A stretch of 64,000 nucleotides of DNA. Origin: Elusimicrobium sp. An273. Its GTDB lineage: Bacteria; Elusimicrobiota; Elusimicrobia; Elusimicrobiales; Elusimicrobiaceae. The notes under the pieces are model-generated. The model saw only the letters and a list, made by a program, of their open reading frames with translations, did not search any database and was not told the origin of the DNA. The stretch lies in the NCBI RefSeq assembly GCF_002159705.1, contig NZ_NFJD01000001.1, positions 62,001-126,000 on the forward strand, written 5' to 3'. Both the position numbers and the translations under genes were made by a program. Every line of letters starts with the position of its first letter. Position 1 is the first letter of the stretch. Below, piece by piece: positions 49,863 to 58,222 of this stretch.

Positions 49863-50126
49863 ATGAATAAGGACGACGTAATCCGCCATTTAACCCGGCA
49901 TGTGTTGGACAAGAAACAGGCCAAAATGTCGGTGGATAAAGTTTTTGAAATTATTAAACACGGTTTAAAAAGAGACGGCAAAGTAGTCATCAGCAATTTT
50001 GGCTCGTTCCATTTAAAAACCGCCCGCCCCGTTACGCGCCGCAACCCCAAAACAGGCGCCAAGGTGCAAGTGCCCGCCAAGCAAAAAGTGCGCTTTAAAC
50101 CTTCGGAAAATTTGTTGAAAAAATAA
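49863..50126 (+). CDS. HU/IHF-family DNA-binding protein
   Basis: The 87-residue protein has the HU helical N-terminus and the beta arm with GKVVISNFGSFHLKTARPVTRRNPKTGAKV. The RNPKTG tip, with the intercalating Pro, is present. It bends DNA and organises the nucleoid. Whether it is closer to HU or IHF cannot be decided by eye. AAGGAAAG lies before the ATG, and a terminator follows. Confidence 0.92.
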   Translation: MNKDDVIRHLTRHVLDKKQAKMSVDKVFEIIKHGLKRDGKVVISNFGSFHLKTARPVTRRNPKTGAKVQVPAKQKVRFKPSENLLKK

Positions 50127-50140
50127 TCTGCTTTTCCAAT

Positions 50141-50170
50141 AAAAAACCCCGCCACAAGGCGGGGTTTTTT
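50141..50170. terminator. Bidirectional intrinsic terminator
   Basis: AAAAAACCCCGCC and GGCGGGGTTTTTT pair around ACAA. It serves the HU gene (plus) and the six-gene ileS operon (minus). Confidence 0.88.
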
Positions 50171-50184
50171 AAATTCAAACGAAT

Positions 50185-50898
50185 TTAGAGTACCTGTTTC
50201 AATTCAATCGGCAGATCCGTCTTGTCAATCCGCACGGCGCTGTGCGTATTGGTTTTTTGATCCAACCCAAAGATATTCACCCGGTAAATGACCAGCATCT
50301 TGCCGTCATTTTCCTGCACGTCCTGAATTTCAAACACTTTATCCGGCAGGTTGCTGGTGGATTCCAGCACCACCACATAATCTTTGGCAAAGTTGGCTTC
50401 CGGATATTTGCCGCGGGCGGTGCGCTTGAATTTTTTATATTCTTCCAAGTTTTTAATCACCTTCGCCTGGACGGGGGCTTCAATCATCGAAATTTTGCTG
50501 TCGTCTTCATTTTTCGGGGAGACGGGGGCCACGCTGGATTGAATCCGCGTCCGTTCTACATCGCCCAGCATCACCGCGCTGTCGTCCTGCGAGGGGGCGT
50601 CTATAGAATCACCCGTTCGGGAGACCACCCGCTCTATGCCCTGCACTTTAATTTTAGACAGCTGGGACGGTATTTGGGAATCATCCACATACTTGGGCTC
50701 CAAAACCGCCACTACGCCTTCGGGTTCATCGGCATCCTGCATATCCACCACCAGCAGGGAATCGCTCCCCGCCGGGGTTTCGGTATTTTGCGCAAGCACC
50801 GGCGCCACAGAGGAGCCCCCCATCCGCGCCAAAAACCACCCCGCCAAAAATACCAGCACAAAAGCGCCGGCCAATATCCAATTTTTTTTATCCATCAT
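50185..50898 (-). CDS. Single-pass membrane protein of unknown function
   Basis: The 237-residue protein starts MMDKKNWILAGAFVLVFLAGWFL, an N-in anchor, followed by a ~90-residue acidic linker rich in Ser, Asp and Val and a C-terminal ~90-residue domain with NLEEYKKFKRTARGKYPEANF and VVVLESTSNLPDKVFEI. I do not recognise the domain. It is the last gene of the ileS-lspA-queF operon. Its ATG overlaps the queF stop (ATGA), which fixes the start at 50898. Confidence 0.65.
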   Translation of the reverse strand: MMDKKNWILAGAFVLVFLAGWFLARMGGSSVAPVLAQNTETPAGSDSLLVVDMQDADEPEGVVAVLEPKYVDDSQIPSQLSKIKVQGIERVVSRTGDSIDAPSQDDSAVMLGDVERTRIQSSVAPVSPKNEDDSKISMIEAPVQAKVIKNLEEYKKFKRTARGKYPEANFAKDYVVVLESTSNLPDKVFEIQDVQENDGKMLVIYRVNIFGLDQKTNTHSAVRIDKTDLPIELKQVL

Positions 50899-51302
50899 TT
50901 TTTCTCGTATTTCGCCGTAATGACCGAGCGCAGCCCGCCGCGCGGCGTAAACACACCGGTTACCACCGCTCTTTTGGGCTTGCACGCTTTTACCACGTCA
51001 TCCAAAATTTTATTGGCGATGTTTTCCATAAATATACCCATATCGCGGTATTCCAGCAAATAGTACTTCAGCGATTTCAGTTCCAGGCACAGTTCATCGG
51101 GTACATATTCAATGGTAATCACGCCAAAATCCGGCAGCCCCGTTTTGGGGCAGACGGACGTAAATTCCGGCAATTCTATCTTAATGTCATAATCCCGTTT
51201 ATATTGGTTGGGCCAGCATTGAATGTCCGGCAGTACCGCATCCGCATTTTTACGGGCATGATCCGAAGTATAACCAAAGTCAATATCGTGCATATGATTC
51301 AT
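50895..51302 (-). CDS. queF: NADPH-dependent preQ0 reductase
   Basis: The 135-residue YkvM-type QueF has the catalytic Cys and Asp in EFTSVCPKTGLPDFG and the NADPH/family motif ELKSLKYYLLEYRDMGIFME. The end contains VTGVFTPRGGLRS. It reduces preQ0 to preQ1 for tRNA queuosine. The start at 51302 overlaps the stop of the ATPase gene (ATGA). A second ATG at 51293 is three codons downstream. No other queuosine gene is in the window. Confidence 0.94.
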   Translation of the reverse strand: MNHMHDIDFGYTSDHARKNADAVLPDIQCWPNQYKRDYDIKIELPEFTSVCPKTGLPDFGVITIEYVPDELCLELKSLKYYLLEYRDMGIFMENIANKILDDVVKACKPKRAVVTGVFTPRGGLRSVITAKYEKK

Positions 51303-53251
51303 TTTATTTTTAACATCCTCACTGAATTTAACAAAACGATTAACACCACCGCCAGGCTCCCGCCCACTAAAAGCGGCCAGCCGGAAGGCTGCGGCATACG
51401 CCCCACCAGCCACGCCGCCACAAGGCCATTAAGCAGTACGGCCAGCAGTACGTTCATTGCGACCACCCGGCGCAGTTTCTTATTTATTGTAAATAAATAG
51501 GAAATGGGAAACAAGTCCCGCCGTTTTACAATAACATCCACCCAGTTGTTGTACACGTTGCGCCCGGAGGAAAACACAATTCCCGCGTCGGCCTTGAGCA
51601 AGGCGATAATGTCGTTGAACCCGTCCCCCACCATGACCACTTTCTTTCCCAACGCGCGCAGGTTGGACACGATTTCCGCCTTGGTCTTGGGCAGCACGTT
51701 AAAATTCATTTTTTCAATTCCCGCTTCTTGGGCAATGACGCCCACGGAAACTTCATTGTCGCCGGAAATTAAAATTACGTCTTTTCCCAGCGATTTAAGC
51801 AATGCCACCGTTTCCTTGGCTCCGGGCCGCAGTTCATCCGACAGGGTCAAAAAGCCCAAAAATTTCCCGTTCCGGGCCACGCATACCACCGCTTCCGCCG
51901 CCGTGGCGATTTTGGCGGAAGTTTTAATGCCCTGTTCCTCCAGCCATTGGGTGCGTCCGGCCAAAATTTTGTCTTCCCCGCACGTGGCCTGCACGCCTAG
52001 CCCGGGCAACACGTCAAAGCACAGCACCCGCTGGATTTTTACTTTGTGCTTTTTTGCATACAAATTGATGGCATCTGCAAACGGGCCGTCCACCAATTGC
52101 TCGGCCGAAGCAATCGTTTCCAAGAGCTGCCGCTCCGATATTTTTTTGGCCGGATATACGCCAGACACCCGCAGTTCGCCATATGTCAGCGTGCCGGTTT
52201 TATCAAAAAATACCGTATCGGCCTGCGCCAGTTCTTCCAAGGCGTATACATTTTGAATTTTAATTTTGCTGGCCCGTGCGCCGGAACGCGTAAAAAACGA
52301 CGGGAACACCGCCGCAAATACGAGCGCGGCCGGGCAGCCCGCCGCTAAAATAAAGAGGAAAATCCCCAAGCAGTGAAACCATTGCCCGGCGCCGTGCGTG
52401 TAGAGCAAAAACCCATATACGCCCCCCGCCGCCAGCAACAGCAGCAGCAACACCCACCCGGAAAAAGCATCCAGCGCGCTTTTAAATTTACTGCGCAGCA
52501 ATTCCCCTTTTTTAATGGCGTCAATCACGCTCATCAACGCCGAGGCAGCCAACACTTCCGTTACTTCCACATATATTTCCGCCGATTTGTTCAGCGTGCC
52601 CGCATACACCCGGCTCCCTTCCGTTTTGGAGGTCGGCAGCATATTGCCGGTAATCAGCTGTTCGTCAATGGACGTTTTCCCCTGGCGGACGATTCCGTCC
52701 GCCGCCAAGCGTTCGCCCGGTTTTACAAAAATCAAATCGCCTTTTTTCAGTTCGTTGGCAAATACTTTTCTAAATTGTCTGCCCACGCACAAACGGCCGG
52801 ATTTGGGCAAAAAATCATCTATTTTTTTAATAAATACGCGGGCGCGTTCTTTTTCGCGGGTCAAGCGGCGTTCCGCCCACAGGCCCAGCGTAACCAAAAG
52901 CCCAGAATACAAAAACAAATCGACAGACGGGCCAAACAGTTTAACGGTAAGAAACGTGTTTAAAGAAGCATACACAAACCCGGCCCCGGCACACAGGCTA
53001 ATCAGCACCGCAAAACTAAAACGCCCCGCCCAAATGTCTTTGGCGGCCGAACGCACCAGCACATCGGCGCAGAACAGAAAATTCATCAGCCCCAAAATAA
53101 AAATTCCCACTCCGGAATGATGAAACGTAAGCGAAAAAAGCACCAGCACCAAAAAGCAGGAGGAGAGAAAAAAACGGTATGTAAACGCCCGGGACGGCAC
53201 AGAAAGTGCGGCCGGCTCCGGGCGGGAAATAACAGTAGATTGTTCTGACAT
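51299..53251 (-). CDS. P1B-type heavy-metal ATPase homologue with altered key motifs
   Basis: The 650-residue P-type ATPase lacks an N-terminal metal-binding domain. Transmembrane segments, an actuator domain, the phosphorylation site DKTGTLT (Asp350) and the hinge GDGFND (542-547) are present. Three signatures deviate. The actuator TGE reads TGN (201-203), losing the Glu needed for dephosphorylation. The membrane CPC/CPx motif reads CPA (306-308). The nucleotide-domain SEHP motif is replaced by AEQLVDGP (383-390), with no His-Pro. It may be a regulatory or slow-cycling pump. It sits between a TPR lipoprotein gene and queF in a tightly coupled operon. Metal specificity cannot be assigned. Confidence 0.85.
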   Translation of the reverse strand: MSEQSTVISRPEPAALSVPSRAFTYRFFLSSCFLVLVLFSLTFHHSGVGIFILGLMNFLFCADVLVRSAAKDIWAGRFSFAVLISLCAGAGFVYASLNTFLTVKLFGPSVDLFLYSGLLVTLGLWAERRLTREKERARVFIKKIDDFLPKSGRLCVGRQFRKVFANELKKGDLIFVKPGERLAADGIVRQGKTSIDEQLITGNMLPTSKTEGSRVYAGTLNKSAEIYVEVTEVLAASALMSVIDAIKKGELLRSKFKSALDAFSGWVLLLLLLAAGGVYGFLLYTHGAGQWFHCLGIFLFILAAGCPAALVFAAVFPSFFTRSGARASKIKIQNVYALEELAQADTVFFDKTGTLTYGELRVSGVYPAKKISERQLLETIASAEQLVDGPFADAINLYAKKHKVKIQRVLCFDVLPGLGVQATCGEDKILAGRTQWLEEQGIKTSAKIATAAEAVVCVARNGKFLGFLTLSDELRPGAKETVALLKSLGKDVILISGDNEVSVGVIAQEAGIEKMNFNVLPKTKAEIVSNLRALGKKVVMVGDGFNDIIALLKADAGIVFSSGRNVYNNWVDVIVKRRDLFPISYLFTINKKLRRVVAMNVLLAVLLNGLVAAWLVGRMPQPSGWPLLVGGSLAVVLIVLLNSVRMLKIK

Positions 53252-53253
53252 AA

Positions 53254-54240
53254 TTAATTCGGGAAGAAACGCTCCGCCAATACGCGTTGGCGCCCTTCTT
53301 CCGTGCGCATCAATTTTATTTTGCGGTCATACTTGGCGGCATTGGCCGGATCCAGCTTTTTGGCCACCATATAGTTTGCCGTCGCCGCTACCGGATCTTC
53401 CACCGAAAGCATATCCCCCATTAAATCATACGTGGGCACATACTGGCTGGCAAGCTCCTTGGATTTGACCAACAGCCCCAAGGCGTAATCCGTCTCGCCG
53501 CGGCGGAACATCAAATCCCCCATGTAATAATAGGCCAACGCATAGGTAGGCTTAATGGAAACCGCCTCTTCCAAATCCGCATACGCCTGGGCCGGATAGC
53601 CCGCTTTGATAAAAGCGCGGGCGCGTTCCAAATACGGGCGGGCATCGTCGGGCGTGAGCGAAATTAAATACGTATAATCATCCAGTGCCAGTTCGTATTG
53701 GCCCGAAGCAAAATACGCCAAGCCGCGGTTTAAATAAAGAAGCGGCTCATCCTGCCGGATACGAAACGCCCGGTTAAAATCCGCCAAAGAATCCGTTACA
53801 CGGCCCATGCGAAAGTAAGCAATGGCACGGTTCATTAACGCGGTAAAGTATTTGGGATTTAAGCTAATGGCATCGGACAAATAGTAAACCGCCGGCACAT
53901 AGCGGCCCATATCAATATACAAAGCGCCCAAGTTGTTGTATATTTCCGGGATATTGGGGTTGGCTTCTATGGCTTTTAAATAATCCTGCTCGGCATAAGC
54001 GCGGTTTTTGGCGCGTTCTTTTTCATTTTCAAACGGAAGGCGTTCCCACAAAATCCCCCGGTTGGCCAGGGCAGAAGCGTTTTTGGGATCTTGTTTGAGA
54101 AGGCGCGAATACAACTGCATCGCCTGCGTGTAGTTGCCTTTAGAAGTGGCCAACTGGGCCTGCTTAAAAAGGCGTTCATTTCCATCGCTGCACGCGGCCA
54201 ACAGCAAAACGGCTGCGGCGCACCCTAATATCTTTTTCAT
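53254..54240 (-). CDS. TPR-repeat lipoprotein
   Basis: The 328-residue protein has a lipoprotein signal ending in LLLAACSDGNE and about eight TPR units (for example GNYTQAMQLYSRLLKQDP, PEIYNNLGALYIDMGRYVPA, ALMNRAIAYFRMGRVTDSL, LYLNRGLAYFASGQYELAL). It is an envelope scaffold of unknown partner. It starts at 54240, overlapping the lspA stop by ATGA and preceded by GGAGGA. Having the lipoprotein signal peptidase gene directly upstream is apt. Confidence 0.88.
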   Translation of the reverse strand: MKKILGCAAAVLLLAACSDGNERLFKQAQLATSKGNYTQAMQLYSRLLKQDPKNASALANRGILWERLPFENEKERAKNRAYAEQDYLKAIEANPNIPEIYNNLGALYIDMGRYVPAVYYLSDAISLNPKYFTALMNRAIAYFRMGRVTDSLADFNRAFRIRQDEPLLYLNRGLAYFASGQYELALDDYTYLISLTPDDARPYLERARAFIKAGYPAQAYADLEEAVSIKPTYALAYYYMGDLMFRRGETDYALGLLVKSKELASQYVPTYDLMGDMLSVEDPVAATANYMVAKKLDPANAAKYDRKIKLMRTEEGRQRVLAERFFPN

Positions 54241-54728
54241 CGTTCCTCCCGTTTTTTGCGGCGTTGCATGAACAGCGAAATCACAAACATACAACCGCCC
54301 ACTGTGATAAAGGAGTCAGCCACATTAAACACGGGCCAAACCCGGAAATCCAAAAAGTCAATAACAAATCCTAACAGTATTCTATCATAAAGATTGCCCA
54401 ATGCACCCGCCAAAATAAATACGGCGCCCCATTTTACCAAGCTTCCGCAGGAACATAATTCCCGCCAGCTGATAATAATATAGGCGATAATGGCCAGCAT
54501 GACGAAAATGAGCAGAAAATTGCCGTTTTGCATCATGCCAAAAGCCGCCCCCGTATTTTCCACATAGGTCAAATGGAAAAACGGAAGCAGCTCCACCGGT
54601 TGATCGGGCAAATAGAAAAAAGCGGCTACCTTGGTGATATGATCCAGCAGGAAAATTCCCGCCACCACGCTTAAAAGCATGCTGTTTTCTTTCATCCAAG
54701 AAAACGCTCTTTTCAAGAGATTACGCAC
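54237..54728 (-). CDS. lspA: Lipoprotein signal peptidase
   Basis: The 163-residue polytopic aspartyl protease has the two catalytic Asp motifs GALGNLYDRI and FNVADSFITVG, plus the VENTGAAFGM segment. It cleaves prolipoproteins after diacylglyceryl modification. The start is probably the GTG at 54728, overlapping the ileS stop by 8 nt with AGAGGAA upstream; an ATG at 54695 is the alternative. ileS-lspA order is widely conserved. Confidence 0.95.
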   Translation of the reverse strand: MRNLLKRAFSWMKENSMLLSVVAGIFLLDHITKVAAFFYLPDQPVELLPFFHLTYVENTGAAFGMMQNGNFLLIFVMLAIIAYIIISWRELCSCGSLVKWGAVFILAGALGNLYDRILLGFVIDFLDFRVWPVFNVADSFITVGGCMFVISLFMQRRKKREER

Positions 54729-57540
54729 GGACTTGTTCCTCTTCCTCTACTTTAATTCCCTCTTTTTCCAGCACGTCCGCGCACCGGGCGCACAAATCCG
54801 CATGGCCGGGCACCGAACCTACTTCGCGCTTCCACTGCCAGCAGCGGGCGCATTTTTGGCCGGCGGCGTGTTCCGCCGTTACTTCCAGCTCTTCTTTTCC
54901 GTCCGCAATTTCCACTTCGGACACGATGGCAATTTCCGGCCACAAGGCTTTCGTTTCTTCCAAGAACGCCTTCATTTCCGGATTGGAAGTTTTAAAAGTT
55001 ACCTTGGCTTCCAGCGAAGAGCCGATCACACCTTTCTGGCGGGTTTCTTCCAATACTTTCTGCACGGTTTCGCGCACGCGGCGGATTTTGTTCCATTTTT
55101 CTTCCAGTTTCACGTCCGGAATCATGGAAGCGTTGGCCGGCATGTTGGAAAGGAAAATGCTCTGCGGCAAATCGCGCCCCAGCGCGGTTTTGCGCAGTTC
55201 CTGCCAGGCTTCTTCGGCGGTAAACGAAAGCACCGGTGCCATGAGCTGCAACAGCGTAACGGCAATTTCGGCCAGCACCGTCTGCGCGCTGCGCCGCGCC
55301 GCAGACGAAGCCCCCAGCGTGTACAGGCGGTCTTTGGAAGCGTCCAGCATAAACGAAGACAGATCCAAAATACAAAAATCCGTAATCGCGCGGATGGCGC
55401 GGCGGAAGTTAAACTCGCTGTAGCCGGCATGGACTTCCTGGATTAACTCGTTCAGGCGTCCCAGCATATATTGATCCATCTCCGCCAATTCTTTGGCGGG
55501 CACGCGGTGCAGGGCCGGATCGTAATCGGACAGGTTGCCCAACGCATAGCGCACCGTGTTGCGGATTTTGCGGTACGTATCCACCGGGCCGCCTAAAATT
55601 TCGTCGGAAATGCGCACGTCGCCCTGATAGTCGGAGAAGGCCACCCACAGGCGCAGAATGTCGGCGCCGTATTTGTTGATGACGTCTTCGGGGTCTACGC
55701 TGTTGCCCAGCGATTTGTGCATCGGGCGGCCTTGCTGATCCAGCACCATGCCGTGCGTTAAAATCGTTTTGAAAGGCGCCGTTCCTTCCAACGTGAAGGA
55801 AGGAATATACGAACTTTGGAACCAGCCGCGGTGCTGGTCGGAACCTTCGGAATAGACGTCCGCCGGGAAGGACATGCCGCGGTCTTTCACCACGGCCGCC
55901 CACGATACGCCCGAATCCAGCCATACGTCCAAAATGTCGGTTTCTTTGCGGAATTCCCCGCACCCGCATTCGCAGTGATATCCTTGCGGCATCAGTTTTT
56001 CCACCGGGTCAATAAACCAAAAATCAGAGCCTTCTTTCATCGCGCGTTCTTTAATAAACGCAAACAGCTCGTGGTTTACCTGCGGCTTGCCGCATTTTTT
56101 GCAGTACAGCACCGTTACCGGGGTGCCCCAAAAGCGCTGGCGCGAAAGACACCAATCCGGCCGCAGCGCAATCATGGAGCGCATCCGCTCTTCGCCGCCG
56201 GCGGGATAGAATTTAACGTTGGACAGATTATCCATTAATTTCTGGCGCAGGCCGTCTTTGTCAATGCTCATAAACCACTGTTCGGTGGCGCGGAAAATAA
56301 TGGGGTTATGGCAGCGCCAGCAGTGCGGATAGCTGTGGGTGATTTCCTGCTCTTTAATAAGCGCTCCCAGTTCGTCGAGCTTTTTCACCATCAGCGGGTT
56401 GGCGTCAAACACGTGCATGCCTTCAAACACGCCCGCTTCTTTGGTGTAGCAGCCTTTTTCGTCCACGGGGCAGAAGGTTTCCAAGCCCCATTGTTTGCCG
56501 GCGCGGAAGTCGTCCTCGCCGTGGCCGGGCGCGATGTGCACGATACCCACCCCGGCGTCCATCGTTACAAAGTCCGTCCAGATGACGGGGTTTTCTTTAT
56601 GCGTCAGCGGATGATAGTATTTTAATCCCACCAAGTCCGCTCCGGCCACTTTGCCGGCTTGCGTGCAATCCAACCCGGTATTTTTCAAAAATTCTTCGGC
56701 CAGTTTTTCGGCCACAATGTAGTATTCGCCCGTTTTTTCGTCTTTCAAAACGGCGTAATCTTCGGTATTGGATACGGCGGCCGCCATGTTGGAAGGGATC
56801 GTCCACGGGGTGGTCGTCCAGACCGCCAGGCTGACGGGTTTGGTGTAATCCAAATCGCCAAAGATTTCTTTTTTGGGGTCTACCAATTTAAAACGCAGGT
56901 AAATGGAAGAAGATTTAACGTCTTTGTATTCCGTTTCGGCGTCGGCCAAAGCCGTTTCGCAGTGGGAACACCACGTAATGGTTTTTTGCCCTTTATACAC
57001 GTAGCCTTTTTCAATCAAATCCAAAAATACGCCGATCGTAATGCCTTCGTAGCGCGGTGACATGGTAAGATACGGGTTGTCCCAATCGCCCTGCACGCCC
57101 AGGCGTTTAAAGCCTTGGCGTTGCAAATCAATAAATTTGGCGGCAAAGGCGCGGGCTTTTTTGCGGAAGGCCGGCACATCGGTGATGTGCTTTTTGTCCT
57201 GTTTCAATTCTTTTAAAAGCGCCTGTTCAATGGGCAGGCCATGGCAGTCCCACCCCGGGACGTAGGGCGTATAATACCCCGTCATTGCGCGGCTTTTAAT
57301 AATAATATCCTTAATGGTTTTATCCAGAGCGTGCCCAATGTGAATTTTCCCGTTGGCATAGGGCGGGCCGTCGTGCAAGACAAAATGTTTGCCGGCTTCG
57401 TTCTTTTTAAGCATTGCTTCGTAAAGATGGATGGACTGCCAGAACTCCAAGATTTTGGGTTCTTTCTGCGCAAGACCTGCGCGCATCGGAAAATCCGTTT
57501 TGGGCAGCAAAACGGTATGGGAATACTTATTTTTTGCCAT
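54721..57540 (-). CDS. ileS: Isoleucyl-tRNA synthetase
   Basis: The 939-residue class I synthetase has PPYANGKIHIGHALDK (HIGH), the CP1 editing domain with TTPWTIPSN, WISRQRFWG-like CLSRQRFWGTPV, and the KMSKS-position motif MHKSLGNSVDPEDV, in which the first Lys-Met-Ser-Lys is Pro-Met-His-Lys. The C-terminus has a zinc finger with CARCWQW and CARCADV. It leads a six-gene minus-strand operon down to 50185. A TATAAT-like box lies at 57586-57581. Confidence 0.97.
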   Translation of the reverse strand: MAKNKYSHTVLLPKTDFPMRAGLAQKEPKILEFWQSIHLYEAMLKKNEAGKHFVLHDGPPYANGKIHIGHALDKTIKDIIIKSRAMTGYYTPYVPGWDCHGLPIEQALLKELKQDKKHITDVPAFRKKARAFAAKFIDLQRQGFKRLGVQGDWDNPYLTMSPRYEGITIGVFLDLIEKGYVYKGQKTITWCSHCETALADAETEYKDVKSSSIYLRFKLVDPKKEIFGDLDYTKPVSLAVWTTTPWTIPSNMAAAVSNTEDYAVLKDEKTGEYYIVAEKLAEEFLKNTGLDCTQAGKVAGADLVGLKYYHPLTHKENPVIWTDFVTMDAGVGIVHIAPGHGEDDFRAGKQWGLETFCPVDEKGCYTKEAGVFEGMHVFDANPLMVKKLDELGALIKEQEITHSYPHCWRCHNPIIFRATEQWFMSIDKDGLRQKLMDNLSNVKFYPAGGEERMRSMIALRPDWCLSRQRFWGTPVTVLYCKKCGKPQVNHELFAFIKERAMKEGSDFWFIDPVEKLMPQGYHCECGCGEFRKETDILDVWLDSGVSWAAVVKDRGMSFPADVYSEGSDQHRGWFQSSYIPSFTLEGTAPFKTILTHGMVLDQQGRPMHKSLGNSVDPEDVINKYGADILRLWVAFSDYQGDVRISDEILGGPVDTYRKIRNTVRYALGNLSDYDPALHRVPAKELAEMDQYMLGRLNELIQEVHAGYSEFNFRRAIRAITDFCILDLSSFMLDASKDRLYTLGASSAARRSAQTVLAEIAVTLLQLMAPVLSFTAEEAWQELRKTALGRDLPQSIFLSNMPANASMIPDVKLEEKWNKIRRVRETVQKVLEETRQKGVIGSSLEAKVTFKTSNPEMKAFLEETKALWPEIAIVSEVEIADGKEELEVTAEHAAGQKCARCWQWKREVGSVPGHADLCARCADVLEKEGIKVEEEEQVRA

Positions 57541-57711
57541 GATAGTCGTTCACTCCGTATATATAATTAAGGATATTTACATTATAGAAAATTTAAGGGC
57601 TCTTTCGCGCGGCCGCGCGGGATGGAAGATTTTAGAGAAAAGCAAAATGGCCGTTTTCCGCCAACCCGTTCCAACCGGATAAATGGTTTTGCAAACCCCG
57701 CCCGCGCGGGC

Positions 57712-58092
57712 TTATTTTTCGCCGGTTTGCTTGCGCAGGTAGTCGTGCAGTTTTTCCAAGGTTTCGCGGCTGACGGCGTGCTCCATTTTGCAGGCGTCCA
57801 TATCGGCGATTTTGGGGCTCACGCCGATAACTTGGGTAAGAAAGCGGCTTAAAATGGCGTGGCGTTTTTTCACGTCTTCGGCGGCGCGGCGGCCTTTTAC
57901 GGTCAGTTCAATGCCGCTGTAGGGCTGGTGGCGCACATATCCCCCCTGTGCCAGCGCTTTCATGGCTCCGGTTACGCTGGGTGTCTTGACGCCCAACATA
58001 TCGCGGATATCGCTCACCCGGGCCACGCCTTCACTGTTGGCACACAGCGAAACGGCTTCCAAATAGTCTTCCATATTGGGGGATAATTTCAT
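57712..58092 (-). CDS. MntR/DtxR-family metal-dependent repressor
   Basis: The 126-residue protein begins MKLSPNMEDYLEAV, with the Asp and Glu metal ligands of MntR. It has a winged helix (VSDIRDMLGVKTPSVTGAMKAL, GYVRHQPYSGIELTVKGRRAA) and a dimerisation domain with CKMEHAVSRETLEKL carrying a Glu-His metal pair. No SH3-like third domain is present, as in MntR. It would sense Mn or Fe. Start 58092 has GAGGAG upstream; longer in-frame starts are unlikely. It is divergent from gdhA; no metal transporter is adjacent. Confidence 0.9.
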   Translation of the reverse strand: MKLSPNMEDYLEAVSLCANSEGVARVSDIRDMLGVKTPSVTGAMKALAQGGYVRHQPYSGIELTVKGRRAAEDVKKRHAILSRFLTQVIGVSPKIADMDACKMEHAVSRETLEKLHDYLRKQTGEK

Positions 58093-58163
58093 CTCGTGCT
58101 CCTCTGCCCCGCGGGGCAGCTTGTGTGTGTATATCTTACCATATTTCATACCGAAAATCCCCC

Positions 58164-58193
58164 TTGCTTTCCCCCCGAAGATATGTTTATAAT
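58164..58193 (+). promoter_or_regulatory. gdhA promoter
   Basis: TTGCTT (58164-58169) and TATAAT (58188-58193) are separated by 18 bp, about 30 nt before the gdhA ATG. Confidence 0.6.
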
Positions 58194-58222
58194 GGGGGTA
58201 GCAAGACCCAAAAGGAGACGCT

